From positions 1 through 64,000 of the forward strand of contig NZ_JACBGE010000016.1 of assembly GCF_021401345.1 (NCBI RefSeq): DNA of 64,000 nucleotides, in the 5' to 3' direction. The notes below the pieces were generated by a model that was given only the letters and a program-made list of their open reading frames with translations, made no database searches and was not told where the DNA came from. The DNA is from Hydrogenophaga sp. NFH-34. GTDB taxonomy: Bacteria; Pseudomonadota; Gammaproteobacteria; Burkholderiales; Burkholderiaceae_C. Positions 18,221 to 26,039 of this stretch are shown here, one piece after another. Numbering within the stretch: position 1 is the first letter of the stretch; each line of letters begins with the position of its first letter. Made by a program: the position numbers and the translations under genes.

Positions 18221-20177
18221 GCTGTTTGAGCCTGTGCCCCTGTCCGTCCCGTTGCCCCCCGGCGGTGAAGAACCAGCCCTTTGGGTGCGTCGGCTCACGA
18301 TCTGGAAAGAACCCGGCCACCCGGTGCGCAGCATTGAACTGCGGCCCGGCCTGAACTTCATCTGGTCGCCCGACCCGGCCGACATGGGGAACCAGAGCGA
18401 AGCGGGTGAACTGGGCCACGGGGCCGGCAAGACCCTGTTTTGTCGCTTGCTGCGCTACTGCCTGGGTGAGGACCGTTTTGCGCCAGAAGATCAGCGGCTC
18501 AGCATCGGCACGGCCTTTCTAAACGGCTGGGTGTCGGCCGAAGTGGTGTTGAAGTGCTCGCCTTGGGCGGTGCTGCGTCCGCTGGGTGTGGGGCGCGGCC
18601 ACTTTGCGGTGCAAGGGGTGTTGCCAGAGCAACTGTTTGAGCGCTTGCACGAGCCCACCGGCATGTCACCGCTGATCGATGCCATCGAACAGCAGGTGAT
18701 CACGAAGAAGGTCACCGCCTTGATGCCGGTGGACCAGTTGCACGATGCCTGGCGAGTGGCGCTGGCTTGGCTGACGCGGGACCAGGAATGCCGGTTCGAC
18801 CATGTGCTGGACTGGCGCGCGGCGGAGTCCAACTCGGAATCGCCCACCCGGTCCATGTCGCGCGGCCGTCTGCAGGACGCGATGCGGGCGCTGATTGCCG
18901 CCATCTCGCCGGACGAAATGCAGCTGCAGGCCGAAGCCAACACGCAAGGCGAAGAACTCAAGACCCGACAGAACGAGGCCGCCCGCTGGCAATGGTCCTG
19001 TGAGCACCTGCGCACCGATGTGTTGCGTTCGCTGGAACTGCCGCCAACGGCGGTGCCCGAAGGCCGCCTGGGCCTGGAAGCACTTCGCCACGCTGCACGG
19101 CAGAAGCTGGCGCAAGCAGCGAAAACGGACGACTCCGTGGACGTGTCCAACCTGGATGCCTTGCGACAACGTGCACGCGAAGCGGCCACGGTGGTGACGG
19201 ATCTGGAGCAGCAACTGGCGGTGGCAAACAGCAACCTTCCTCTGCACGAGAGACTGCTGAAAACGCTGCAAGCGGAACTGCCGGCCAGTTCGGTGCGTGT
19301 GCGAGACGCTGAGGTGCCCGCCTGCCAGATTTGCGAAGTACCGATTGACCGTGCCTTGGCTGAAGGGTGCAAGCTTTCGCACAAACTGCCAGACCTTGAC
19401 GGGTTGCGCCAACGGTACGAGGCGTTGCAGAAGCAGATCGATGAGAAAAAGACCGAGGTTGAATCAACCAGGACGGTCGTGATCACGGTAAATCGACAAC
19501 TGCCCTCTGCGCGAACTGAGCGCGACACGCTGCAACAGGCATTGAAGAAGGCAGAGAAGCTGAGCGACAGCCGATCGACAGCCTGGAGGCAGGGAACAAA
19601 GAACCTGGACGACATCCAACGCCTGGAGCGCGACTGGCAGTCGTGGGAACAGGCACAGGAAAAGGTCGCCAAGCTTCAGGAACAGATCGAAACGAAGCGC
19701 GAGCGCCTAGGCGCTTACCGTGACCAGCAGGTTGAGGTATTCACCCGCCTGTCCATCTACTTCAACGCGATCATCAGGGCTGCGGTGGGGCCTACCGCTT
19801 CCGGCAAGGTCACGCTCGACGGCAATGGCATGAAGCTGGCAGTTCAGCTGGGCGGTGAGCGCTCTACTGCCGCAATCGAGTCGCTGAAGGTGATTGCCTT
19901 TGACCTGGCGGTGATGTGCATGAGCATGCAGGGGACCACCCGCCTACCGGCGTTTCTGCTGCACGACAGCCCCCGCGAAGCCGATCTGGGCCTGAGCGTC
20001 TACCATCGCCTGTTCGATGTGGTGAACGGGTTGGAAGGCTCCTCGACCTCGGCTTTTCAGTACATCGTCACGACTACCACGCAACCCCCACCCGCGTTCC
20101 AGCAGACGCCGTGGCTGCGTGAGGTGCTGCGCGGCGCGCCTCCGCAAGAGCGCCTTCTGCGCTGCGATCTGCCTTGA
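18204..20177 (+). CDS. SMC/Rad50-like ATPase with CxxC hook, last gene of the hsd operon
   Basis: 657 residues from ATG 18204, overlapping the end of hsdS by 17 bp. Walker A GHGAGKT is at residues 71-77. Long coiled-coil arms run from about 240 to 365 and 395 to 510, flanking a PACQICEVP motif (CxxC at 374-377) like a Rad50 zinc hook. The C-terminal ATPase half has a Walker B-like FLLHDSP at 584-590 where the usual acidic DE is DS, as in DUF2326-type ATPases. No anticodon-nuclease-like domain follows the ATPase half, which argues against RloC. Its place as the last coupled gene of a restriction operon suggests a DNA-end sensing or accessory defence role; this is inference. Confidence 0.75.
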   Translation: MRVQPELFEPVPLSVPLPPGGEEPALWVRRLTIWKEPGHPVRSIELRPGLNFIWSPDPADMGNQSEAGELGHGAGKTLFCRLLRYCLGEDRFAPEDQRLSIGTAFLNGWVSAEVVLKCSPWAVLRPLGVGRGHFAVQGVLPEQLFERLHEPTGMSPLIDAIEQQVITKKVTALMPVDQLHDAWRVALAWLTRDQECRFDHVLDWRAAESNSESPTRSMSRGRLQDAMRALIAAISPDEMQLQAEANTQGEELKTRQNEAARWQWSCEHLRTDVLRSLELPPTAVPEGRLGLEALRHAARQKLAQAAKTDDSVDVSNLDALRQRAREAATVVTDLEQQLAVANSNLPLHERLLKTLQAELPASSVRVRDAEVPACQICEVPIDRALAEGCKLSHKLPDLDGLRQRYEALQKQIDEKKTEVESTRTVVITVNRQLPSARTERDTLQQALKKAEKLSDSRSTAWRQGTKNLDDIQRLERDWQSWEQAQEKVAKLQEQIETKRERLGAYRDQQVEVFTRLSIYFNAIIRAAVGPTASGKVTLDGNGMKLAVQLGGERSTAAIESLKVIAFDLAVMCMSMQGTTRLPAFLLHDSPREADLGLSVYHRLFDVVNGLEGSSTSAFQYIVTTTTQPPPAFQQTPWLREVLRGAPPQERLLRCDLP

Positions 20178-20184
20178 GCATCAC

Positions 20185-20212
20185 CTGAAGGCCGGCCGAA
20201 CTCGGCCTTCAG
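20185..20212. terminator. Bidirectional hairpin between convergent ATPase and relaxase genes
   Basis: 10-bp perfect inverted repeat CTGAAGGCCG / CGGCCTTCAG with an 8-nt loop, just after the ATPase stop and overlapping the stop codon of the convergent relaxase gene. No clear T-tract; probably limits read-through in both directions. Confidence 0.55.
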
Positions 20213-21309
20213 CGGGTCGGATGGATGTCCGGTGACGGTGTGGGTTGTTGGCGTGTCGGCTGTTGATCGGTTTGTTGCACTGGGTGTTGTCCGGCCTCTT
20301 GCGGCCGCTCGGGCCTCTTCTGTGAATCGGCCCCCTTGTTCGAGTCGGTCACGCCTCTCACAAAGCTGGCGATGTGTTTCGCCAGTTGCCTGTCTGTCGC
20401 CTGTCCCGATCCAGCCAGTGCCAGCCCGATCTGCACCCAGGCATCGACAGCAGCAGCCCTGGAGGCAAGCAGCTTCGGCCCGTCGGTCTTGCTCGCTCGG
20501 ACCTTGCGCAATCGTCCATCTTGTTGTGCCTTCAGTCGCCACAGCTGATCCGGTTGATGGAACTTGGCGCGGGTGACTTGCCTTGTGGCCTCCGCTTCCA
20601 CCCCATAGACTCTCAGCTTCTCAGCGAATGTTTCGCGCCAACGGTGCAGGTCGTTCTTGCGTGGGTTGAGGCGCTTGCCCAGCCGGGACACGGCACGCAC
20701 GCTGATGTGCACGTGCGGGTTGGCTTGGTGGTCGTGCAGCACCATGACGTATTTGTGGTCGGCCAGCTCGGCCTGCGCAAACTCCCGCGCGGCGCGCTGC
20801 ACGATCAGCGGATCGGTGCCGCGCGGCATCGACAGCATGATGTTGAAGGCCTCGCGCCGCTGGCCTGGCTCTGCGTCGTCTGGGATGCGCGCACCGCCCA
20901 TGCGCCACTCATCGGCCAGGTGGTGCAGGCTGTCTTTGCCTTGCATGGTCTCCCCGCGCTGGTCTTCGATCTCCAGTCGTCCGTTTTTGCTGATGTAGCG
21001 AAAGTGCGCCGCAATGGCCGCCATGCTCCGCCCTCCCCCGGTGACCTTGACCATGACCTGAGGTGCGCGCCGCACGACGGTGGCTTCGATGCGCTGGCGG
21101 ATGGCGTTGGCACGCTGGTGAGCGCCCGAAGCGCCCAGCTTGGGCTGGGGCCGAACCTGGACGATGCGGTTGCCTGGATAGAACAGGCGGTCGCCCCAGG
21201 TGATGAGGATGCCGTCGAGGTTGGCTGTGTGGGAAGGGCTGGGCAGGGTCGAAGGCACTGACGAATTGCCAGACGATGCAGCGCGTCGGCCGCCGGTAGA
21301 CGTTTTCAT
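20209..21309 (-). CDS. Relaxase/mobilization nuclease
   Basis: 366 residues. A basic N-terminus is followed by a relaxase domain with HFRYISKNG (about 102-110) and the metal-binding histidine motif HDHQANPHVHI (about 192-202; His192, His199, His201), typical of VirD2/MobA-like relaxases of the MOBP type. A Gln/Pro-rich tail ends the protein. A relaxase nicks oriT, stays bound to the 5' end and is carried to the recipient by VirD4. The upstream MobC-like gene overlaps its start by 4 bp. The catalytic tyrosine was not assigned with certainty. Confidence 0.85.
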   Translation of the reverse strand: MKTSTGGRRAASSGNSSVPSTLPSPSHTANLDGILITWGDRLFYPGNRIVQVRPQPKLGASGAHQRANAIRQRIEATVVRRAPQVMVKVTGGGRSMAAIAAHFRYISKNGRLEIEDQRGETMQGKDSLHHLADEWRMGGARIPDDAEPGQRREAFNIMLSMPRGTDPLIVQRAAREFAQAELADHKYVMVLHDHQANPHVHISVRAVSRLGKRLNPRKNDLHRWRETFAEKLRVYGVEAEATRQVTRAKFHQPDQLWRLKAQQDGRLRKVRASKTDGPKLLASRAAAVDAWVQIGLALAGSGQATDRQLAKHIASFVRGVTDSNKGADSQKRPERPQEAGQHPVQQTDQQPTRQQPTPSPDIHPTR

Positions 21310-21902
21310 GGTCGGCTCCTTCGGGGGCCCGCATGGGTTCTTCTGGCAGGTGGCGAAACGCTGGGCCGGCGTGGTTGCAGGTCGGCCAGGGCGTTTGAGA
21401 CATGGTCCAGGTGGCGGCGCACGTCACGGGCCAGCGTTTCGAGCATGCTGACGTAGGGGCGGATGGGCTCCACATCGCCGCGCCGCAACAGCGCATTCAG
21501 CTGGTAGAGGCGATGACCGAAGTGGGCCAACTCGTCCGTGGATGCGATCAGCGCCTGCAAGGTCTGCGCGTGCCCTCCTCCGTCCCGCACCACCGGCACG
21601 CCAGCCACCAGGGCGGCCACGTAGTCACCGGTGGCCATGCTCGCCCGCTGCGCGGCCTGCAACGTGGCCGCGGCGTCATCCGATCGCATCCGCAGGCACA
21701 GGCGTGTGCGGGAAGCTGGATCGGTCTGGACAGGTGTGCGGCAGGCCTCGGCGTTCTGCAGCGCTGGATGCCCCAGCGCATCGGCCAGCACCTGGCGCAC
21801 CAGTTGGGAAGGCGAGAGGCCAACGGCCTGCGCTCGCTCCATCAGCGGGGCCTTGAGGCCATGTAGGTCCACGCTGATGCGGTCACGTGACGAGGGTTCC
21901 AT
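21306..21902 (-). CDS. MobC-like relaxosome accessory protein
   Basis: 198 residues. The N-terminal ~45 residues (DRISVDLHGLKAPLMERA then LSPSQLVRQVLADAL) fit a ribbon-helix-helix DNA-binding fold. The central part (LNALLRRGD, MLETLARDVRRHLD) resembles the bacterial mobilization protein MobC. Such proteins bind oriT and help the relaxase melt the nic region. It is coupled to the relaxase (4-bp overlap) and transcribed away from the palindrome-rich 21903-22199 region. Confidence 0.7.
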   Translation of the reverse strand: MEPSSRDRISVDLHGLKAPLMERAQAVGLSPSQLVRQVLADALGHPALQNAEACRTPVQTDPASRTRLCLRMRSDDAAATLQAAQRASMATGDYVAALVAGVPVVRDGGGHAQTLQALIASTDELAHFGHRLYQLNALLRRGDVEPIRPYVSMLETLARDVRRHLDHVSNALADLQPRRPSVSPPARRTHAGPRRSRP

Positions 21903-22020
21903 ACCGAGTCTCCTGACGACGATTCACCCATGGGTGAGCGTGTCAGACAACCGGCGCCACCGCGCCTATCTCTGCACTCACCTTGAACACAGTATTGGCC
22001 CGAACCAAGGCTCTTGAGCT

Positions 22021-22044
22021 GCTGGATTTGGGCCCAAATCCAGC
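22021..22044. repeat. 24-bp perfect palindrome in putative oriT
   Basis: The half-site GCTGGATTTGGG is followed immediately by its exact reverse complement, giving a loopless 24-bp palindrome. It could be an oriT stem, a repressor operator or a terminator stem; no T-tract accompanies it. Confidence 0.85.
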
Positions 22045-22105
22045 GCGTGAAAGGGCTGTTGGAGGGTCGAAGATGGGTGTCAACGCAAGGTACCCATCAC
22101 ACGAC

Positions 22106-22198
22106 TGAACAGAAAGTGCGCAGTAAATGCACAGGTTGAACAGCCAGCGCACAGGCACTGCACAAACTGAACAGCAACCGATCAACTGCTGCACAAAA
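22106..22198 (+). repeat. Three 31-bp direct repeats upstream of stbA (iteron-like)
   Basis: Units begin at 22106, 22137 and 22168. Each starts with TGAACAG and has TGCACA at positions 23-28 of the unit; the 15 bases between are less conserved. A fourth, imperfect TGAATAG overlaps the stbA start at 22201. The 31-bp period is about three DNA turns, placing all boxes on one face. In R388, StbA binds direct repeats in front of its own operon beside oriT, so StbA is the likely ligand here. Confidence 0.8.
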
Positions 22199-22199
22199 A

Positions 22200-22637
22200 A
22201 TGAATAGAAATGACGCGATAAAGCTGGTCCCGAGCGAACCGCCCGGCCGAAGCTCACGCAAAGCGCGGCGCTTTGCGCCCGAGATGCGAGCGCTGCGTGC
22301 CCAGGGCTACACCTTCGAGGCCATTCGTCTGGCGCTGGCGTCCTCTGGCGTGCACGTCAGCAACGCGACCGTGCAGCGCGAAGTGGCCAGGGCATCCGAA
22401 GCAGCTTCCGTCGGACAGGGCTTGGGCTCCGGCGCGCGTCCAGATGAGGTGCCATCTGCCCCCACCCAGCCACAGGTATCCGTATCCCCACCTACAACCA
22501 CCGCGCCCCAGTCACCTCAAGTCGTTTCCGTGCAAACGGACATGCGCAGTGGCAAAGAGATTGCCGAAGCGTTCGCCAGCAGCCGAATCACCAACCCCCT
22601 GGCGCTCGCCAGGCTCAACGCAAAGGACCCGTCATGA
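22200..22637 (+). CDS. stbA: StbA-like DNA-binding protein (plasmid/ICE stability)
   Basis: 145 residues. A basic helix-turn-helix region spans about residues 22-66 (ARRFAPEMRALRAQGYTFEAI, then VSNATVQREV), followed by a Pro/Ser/Gln linker and a short C-terminal helix (GKEIAEAFASSRITNPLALAR). Size, position ahead of a ParA-like gene and a StbC-like gene, and adjacency to mob genes match the stbABC operon of R388-like elements. There StbA binds repeats upstream and affects segregation and transfer. The ATG at 22200 directly follows the 31-bp repeats. Assigned largely on context. Confidence 0.65.
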   Translation: MNRNDAIKLVPSEPPGRSSRKARRFAPEMRALRAQGYTFEAIRLALASSGVHVSNATVQREVARASEAASVGQGLGSGARPDEVPSAPTQPQVSVSPPTTTAPQSPQVVSVQTDMRSGKEIAEAFASSRITNPLALARLNAKDPS

Positions 22638-23377
22638 AAATCGCCGTCATCAATTTCTCGGGAAACGTGGGCAAAACCACCATCGCCAGGCACCTGCTGC
22701 TGCCGCGTATCGACGGCGCGGAGCTGTTTTCCGTGGAGAGCCTGAACGCGGCCGACGGCGAAGGCCATGCGATGCGAGGCCGGCAGTTCGGCGAGCTGCA
22801 GGAACTCCTGCAGACCATGGACAGCGCGGTGGTGGACATCGGGGCCAGCAACGTGGAGGAATTGCTCGACCTGATGCAGAAGTACCAAGGCAGTCATGAG
22901 GACTTCGATGCGTTCGTGGTTCCCACGGTACCAGCCCTCAAGCAGCAGCAGGACACCATCGCCACCCTGGTCGAGCTGGCGCGGCTGGGCGTGCCCCGTT
23001 CGAGGGTGCGGCTGGTGTTCAACATGGTCAGCAGCGCCGCAGATGTCCCGGCGCACTTCGATCTGTTGCGGGCATTCCTCAAAGCGCAACCTATCGCCAC
23101 AGAAAACGCAGCCTGCCATCTGGGGCCCAACGAGGTGTACGGACGCATCCGGGGCAGCAACGCCGACCTCGCCACCCTGGCCCGTGACGACATCGACTAC
23201 AAAGCCTTGATCGTCAAGGCCAGCGACACCGCAGAAAAGCTCACACTGGCTCAGAAGCTGGCCACCCGGCGGCTGGCGGTTGGTGTGTTGCCGCAGCTGG
23301 ATGCCTGCTTTGCGGCGCTCGGTCTGGCGGAGAGCGCCGCCAGCAACGTGGTGCCGCTGGCACGGCAGGCACAGTGA
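22634..23377 (+). CDS. stbB: StbB-like ParA-family ATPase
   Basis: 247 residues beginning MKIAVINFSGNVGKTT. The Walker A is a ParA/MinD-type variant (GNVGKTT) and lacks the usual first signature Lys position. Further ATPase-like stretches are VVDIGASNVEELLDL and FDAFVVPTVPALKQQQDT. StbB proteins of R388-like plasmids have this short, divergent ParA form and are needed for conjugation. Coupled to stbA (4-bp overlap) and stbC (4-bp overlap). Confidence 0.75.
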   Translation: MKIAVINFSGNVGKTTIARHLLLPRIDGAELFSVESLNAADGEGHAMRGRQFGELQELLQTMDSAVVDIGASNVEELLDLMQKYQGSHEDFDAFVVPTVPALKQQQDTIATLVELARLGVPRSRVRLVFNMVSSAADVPAHFDLLRAFLKAQPIATENAACHLGPNEVYGRIRGSNADLATLARDDIDYKALIVKASDTAEKLTLAQKLATRRLAVGVLPQLDACFAALGLAESAASNVVPLARQAQ

Positions 23378-23844
23378 GCGACCTGATCACGGTCCGCGAG
23401 GAGCTGATGGCCGTGGCCATCGGTGATCTGGGCACGTTGCTGGATCGGGTCGAGAAACTGGCACCCCAACTGGAAGCGAGCCGCATGGAGTTGTTGAGTA
23501 CCAGCACCGATCTGGCAGAGAAGGTCGAAGCGTATTCAAAGCGCATGGACGAAATCACCGAGAACGCGAAGGTTCAGACGGTGAAGCATATTGCCCGCCG
23601 CGCCGACGAAATGGCTCGGGGGACTGTGGAGACACAGACCCGGGCCATGGAGGAAGCGGCGCGCGTGGTGTTCCGCAATGAAGTCGGCCCGACCCTGCAG
23701 CGGGTGACGTTGCCGCTGCAGGACGTGGCGGCCCTGGCCCGCAAGGGTGCGCGTCCCTGGGAAGGGTGGCTGCTGCATGCCGCGACAGCGGTGCTTTCTT
23801 CGGCCATCAGCTGGGCGATGGCCGCCTGGCTGTGGCTTCGGTAG
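23374..23844 (+). CDS. stbC: StbC-like membrane-anchored protein
   Basis: 156 residues: a long helical, coiled-coil-like region and one hydrophobic helix at the extreme C-terminus (about 133-154, LLHAATAVLSSAISWAMAAW). It is the third gene of the operon, overlapping stbB by 4 bp. StbC of R388 has no firm function; size, helical nature and position match. The C-terminal anchor suggests it tethers StbB to the inner membrane (inference). Confidence 0.6.
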   Translation: MSDLITVREELMAVAIGDLGTLLDRVEKLAPQLEASRMELLSTSTDLAEKVEAYSKRMDEITENAKVQTVKHIARRADEMARGTVETQTRAMEEAARVVFRNEVGPTLQRVTLPLQDVAALARKGARPWEGWLLHAATAVLSSAISWAMAAWLWLR

Positions 23845-23908
23845 AAGCCGCAGCCTGGATCGCGCGAGCCGGCGACAGCCGGCGAGCGCTTCAGAATTTC
23901 TGGTGAAC

Positions 23909-23935
23909 CACACCGCCCAGCGTTGGGGCGGTGTG
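23909..23935. terminator. Hairpin between convergent stbC and DUF932 genes
   Basis: 10-bp perfect inverted repeat CACACCGCCC / GGGCGGTGTG with a 7-nt loop, placed between the stbC stop and the convergent DUF932 stop. Likely a two-way terminator, though no T-tract is seen. Confidence 0.55.
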
Positions 23936-23948
23936 ATGTTGGCCCCGT

Positions 23949-24809
23949 TCAGGCCTTGAGCTTGCGCATCTCTTCGGCCAGAACCCACAGCGCGCGGTTC
24001 AGGCTCACGCTGCGGTCGATGCTGGCCACCGGGCGGGTGTGCAGGCGCCGACCCTTGGCTCCGCGCCCAAGCTGACCACCACGCAGTGCGTTCTCCTGCA
24101 CCCGCTGAAACGTGTTCCACAGGCTGTTGCCGTAATCCTCCGGTCGGCGGGCTTCGATCAGCTGCGCGGCAGTCACCGGGGCCGGCGGTTCGCCCTCCCC
24201 GCGTTCGCCGTAGCGCAGCGCCAGGGCGGCGGTGGCAAAGGCCTGCTGTTCCTCGCGCTGCAACGGCAGGGCCTTCATGCGGTCGGTGGACGCGTCCACC
24301 ACCTCGAAGTCCTCCAGCACCCGGAACGCGCCTTCGATCACCTCGTCCTGGATGTTGCCCTTGTGGGGAATGCGGATGTCGTTGGTCACGTCGCCCACCA
24401 CCAGACCGTTGCAGCAGACAAACCTGAACACGCCTGCGAGCATCTGATAGCTGCTGGCCCCATCGTGGCTGTTGATCAGGATGATCTCGTTGGCCTCGGG
24501 TCGGGTGTTCACCTGGCCCGCATGGCGCATGCGGATCATGTGCTTGGTGAACTCGGTCTTGCCTTCGATGCGGCTTTTGCTCTGGGCCACCATGAAAGGC
24601 TCAAAGCCCTCATGCCGCAGACCGCGCAGCACATCGATGGTGGGAATGTAGGTGTAGCGCTCGGAACGGCTACCGTGTTTGCCTTCGGCAAAGATGGACG
24701 GGGCAGCCCGGCGCATCTGGTCTTCGGCCAGCGGGGTCTCGCTGCGGATGACGAAGGTGTTCTGGCCAAAGCGGGTGGCCAGGGGGCGGGAAGCTTGGAC
24801 GGTGTTCAT
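23949..24809 (-). CDS. DUF932 (phage/plasmid-like TIGR03299-type) protein
   Basis: 286 residues from ATG 24809, preceded by a GGAG Shine-Dalgarno; a longer frame to 24848 has no good site. Recognisable DUF932 features are SERYTYIPTIDVLRGLRHEGF near the N-terminus and the SSYQMLAGVFRFVCCNGLVV block. These proteins are widespread on ICEs and plasmids beside ssb, radC and parB; function unknown. Neighbours fit that pattern. Its start codons and leader (CACATGAACACCGT-like) resemble those of the parB gene. Confidence 0.8.
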   Translation of the reverse strand: MNTVQASRPLATRFGQNTFVIRSETPLAEDQMRRAAPSIFAEGKHGSRSERYTYIPTIDVLRGLRHEGFEPFMVAQSKSRIEGKTEFTKHMIRMRHAGQVNTRPEANEIILINSHDGASSYQMLAGVFRFVCCNGLVVGDVTNDIRIPHKGNIQDEVIEGAFRVLEDFEVVDASTDRMKALPLQREEQQAFATAALALRYGERGEGEPPAPVTAAQLIEARRPEDYGNSLWNTFQRVQENALRGGQLGRGAKGRRLHTRPVASIDRSVSLNRALWVLAEEMRKLKA

Positions 24810-24886
24810 AGTGATGCTCCAGAAATCAGACTTGAAATGGGTTGGCATGGATAGCCGGGCTGCTGGGTCCCGCCCGGTGTGCTGTG

Positions 24887-25339
24887 TCAGGCGTGTGCCG
24901 CTTGGCGCTCGTTGCGGGCCTTGCGGTTGGGGGTGGGTGTACTGGGAGCGACTGCGGGTGGATCACCAGCACCCTCACGCGCGCGGCGGGCCTCGCCTTC
25001 GGCCTTGCTGTCGAGGTAGTCGATTTCGTCCACGGTGAACGCCAGCCCGTAGACCTCCACCCCGTCGTTGTCCTGGTAGTGGTTGTTGCGCACCCGGCCG
25101 ACGATGTTCACGTGCGAGCCTTTGCCCAGGTACTCGGCGGCGTGTTCGGCCTGCTTGGCCCACAGCGTCCACTGGATCGCGGTGGCTTCCTCGGAGCGTT
25201 CTTCGCCGCTGCCCCGGCGGCTGTTGCTGATGGCGGTCAACACCGCCTTGGCGACCTTGCCTTCGCGCCCGTTGACGAATTCGAGCTTGACGGCACCGGC
25301 CAGGTGCGCGTGGCGCTGGATGACTTGAACGTTGGCCAT
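24887..25339 (-). CDS. ssb: Single-stranded DNA-binding protein of the ICE
   Basis: 150 residues with an OB-fold pattern: N-terminal strands, AIQWTLWAKQAEHAAEYLGKGSHV and IVGRVRNNHYQDNDGVEVYGL, followed by a Pro/Ala/Arg-rich tail. The C-terminus (ERQAAHA) lacks the acidic DDDIPF-like tip of chromosomal SSB, common for element-encoded versions. It would coat transferred single strands and aid establishment in recipients. The start overlaps a GC-rich noncoding region upstream. Confidence 0.85.
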   Translation of the reverse strand: MANVQVIQRHAHLAGAVKLEFVNGREGKVAKAVLTAISNSRRGSGEERSEEATAIQWTLWAKQAEHAAEYLGKGSHVNIVGRVRNNHYQDNDGVEVYGLAFTVDEIDYLDSKAEGEARRAREGAGDPPAVAPSTPTPNRKARNERQAAHA

Positions 25340-26018
25340 GGTGGAACTCCTTGCAAGAGCGACCAGCCGGACCCCGATCCGGGCTCCTCAAAGCTGATCC
25401 TCTCGCTCGGACTCCCTCGCTCCCGCCCACGGGCGGGCGGGGGGTGGGCAAGGCCCCTTCCCTCGGGAAGGGGTGGGGGATGGGGACACCTTGCAGCACG
25501 AAACAGTGAGCCAGTCACCTGGCCCACCGCTGAAAGATCCCCCCACAAGTCCCCCTCACCTGTGGATGGGGGCGCCGTGGGGGGAGTGCGGTGGGCCCAT
25601 TGGCGCACGCGCTGCCCGCGCCTCTTCGGGCGACCAGCGCAGCGCAGGCGACCGCACTACTTGAGCAGCGGCGTCTCTGCGGACGGCGTGACACCAAGCG
25701 CAGCGACTGGCGCGGCGTTCGAGCCGATGCGATCACCTCAGGGGTTTGCTGTCTCAGGCAATCCAAGCGGCCCGGCTTCGGGCGTGGCGGGTGACCGGGG
25801 GGACGATCTGGCGGGTGGGACGGGACCTGAGCGCAGCGGCGGGAGCGAACCGAACGTCAGTTCGTCCAGCGGGATCGTTCCCGCGCAGCGGGAAGGAAAC
25901 CAGACCGCGATCCCTGGGCACGGGTCAAGGCCGCGGCCCCCATGCTGCCGGTGAACACCGGCCATGCTCCGCCCTCCCCTGTGCCCGCGCACCGCGCGCT
26001 GATCAACAACAAGAAATT
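25340..26018. other. GC-rich gap upstream of ssb with several hairpins, no gene recognised
   Basis: About 680 bp. Open frames here have no family resemblance. Structures seen: perfect 9-bp inverted repeat CCCCTTCCC / GGGAAGGGG at 25454-25473 inside G-rich runs; CCCGCC / GGGCGG near 25425-25440; and GCGGGA-TCGT-TCCCGC at 25869-25884 followed by another GCGGGA. The ssb promoter must lie here on the - strand, but clear boxes were not found. A structured RNA or a REP-like element is possible. Confidence 0.5.
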
Positions 26019-26034
26019 GGGGCCGTATGGCCCC
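26019..26034 (-). terminator. Terminator of radC-like gene
   Basis: GGGGCC-GTAT-GGCCCC, 6 bp after the radC-like stop. Read on the - strand the stem is followed by AATTTCTTG, a short T-rich tail. Confidence 0.65.
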
Positions 26035-26039
26035 AGGGG

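Larger units (their letters stand above)
21903..22199. other. oriT: Probable oriT and control region between mobC-like gene and stbA
   Basis: About 300 bp with no gene, lying between divergent mob and stb operons, the usual place of oriT in R388-like elements. Visible structure: a 14-bp perfect palindrome (TCACCCATGGGTGA, 21924-21937) next to the mob gene start; a 24-bp perfect palindrome at 22021-22044; an inverted repeat GATGGGT / ACCCATC at 22072-22078 and 22092-22098; and three 31-bp direct repeats from 22106. The exact nic site could not be assigned. Location and symmetry support the call; experimental proof is absent. Confidence 0.6.

Noticed and set aside
18204..20177. RloC-type anticodon nuclease for the SMC-like gene
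   Set aside because: Shares Walker A and a CxxC hook, but the protein ends soon after the C-terminal ATPase half and lacks room for the nuclease domain.
22106..22198. CRISPR array
   Set aside because: Only three short 31-bp units with partial conservation, no constant repeat with unique spacers and no cas genes.
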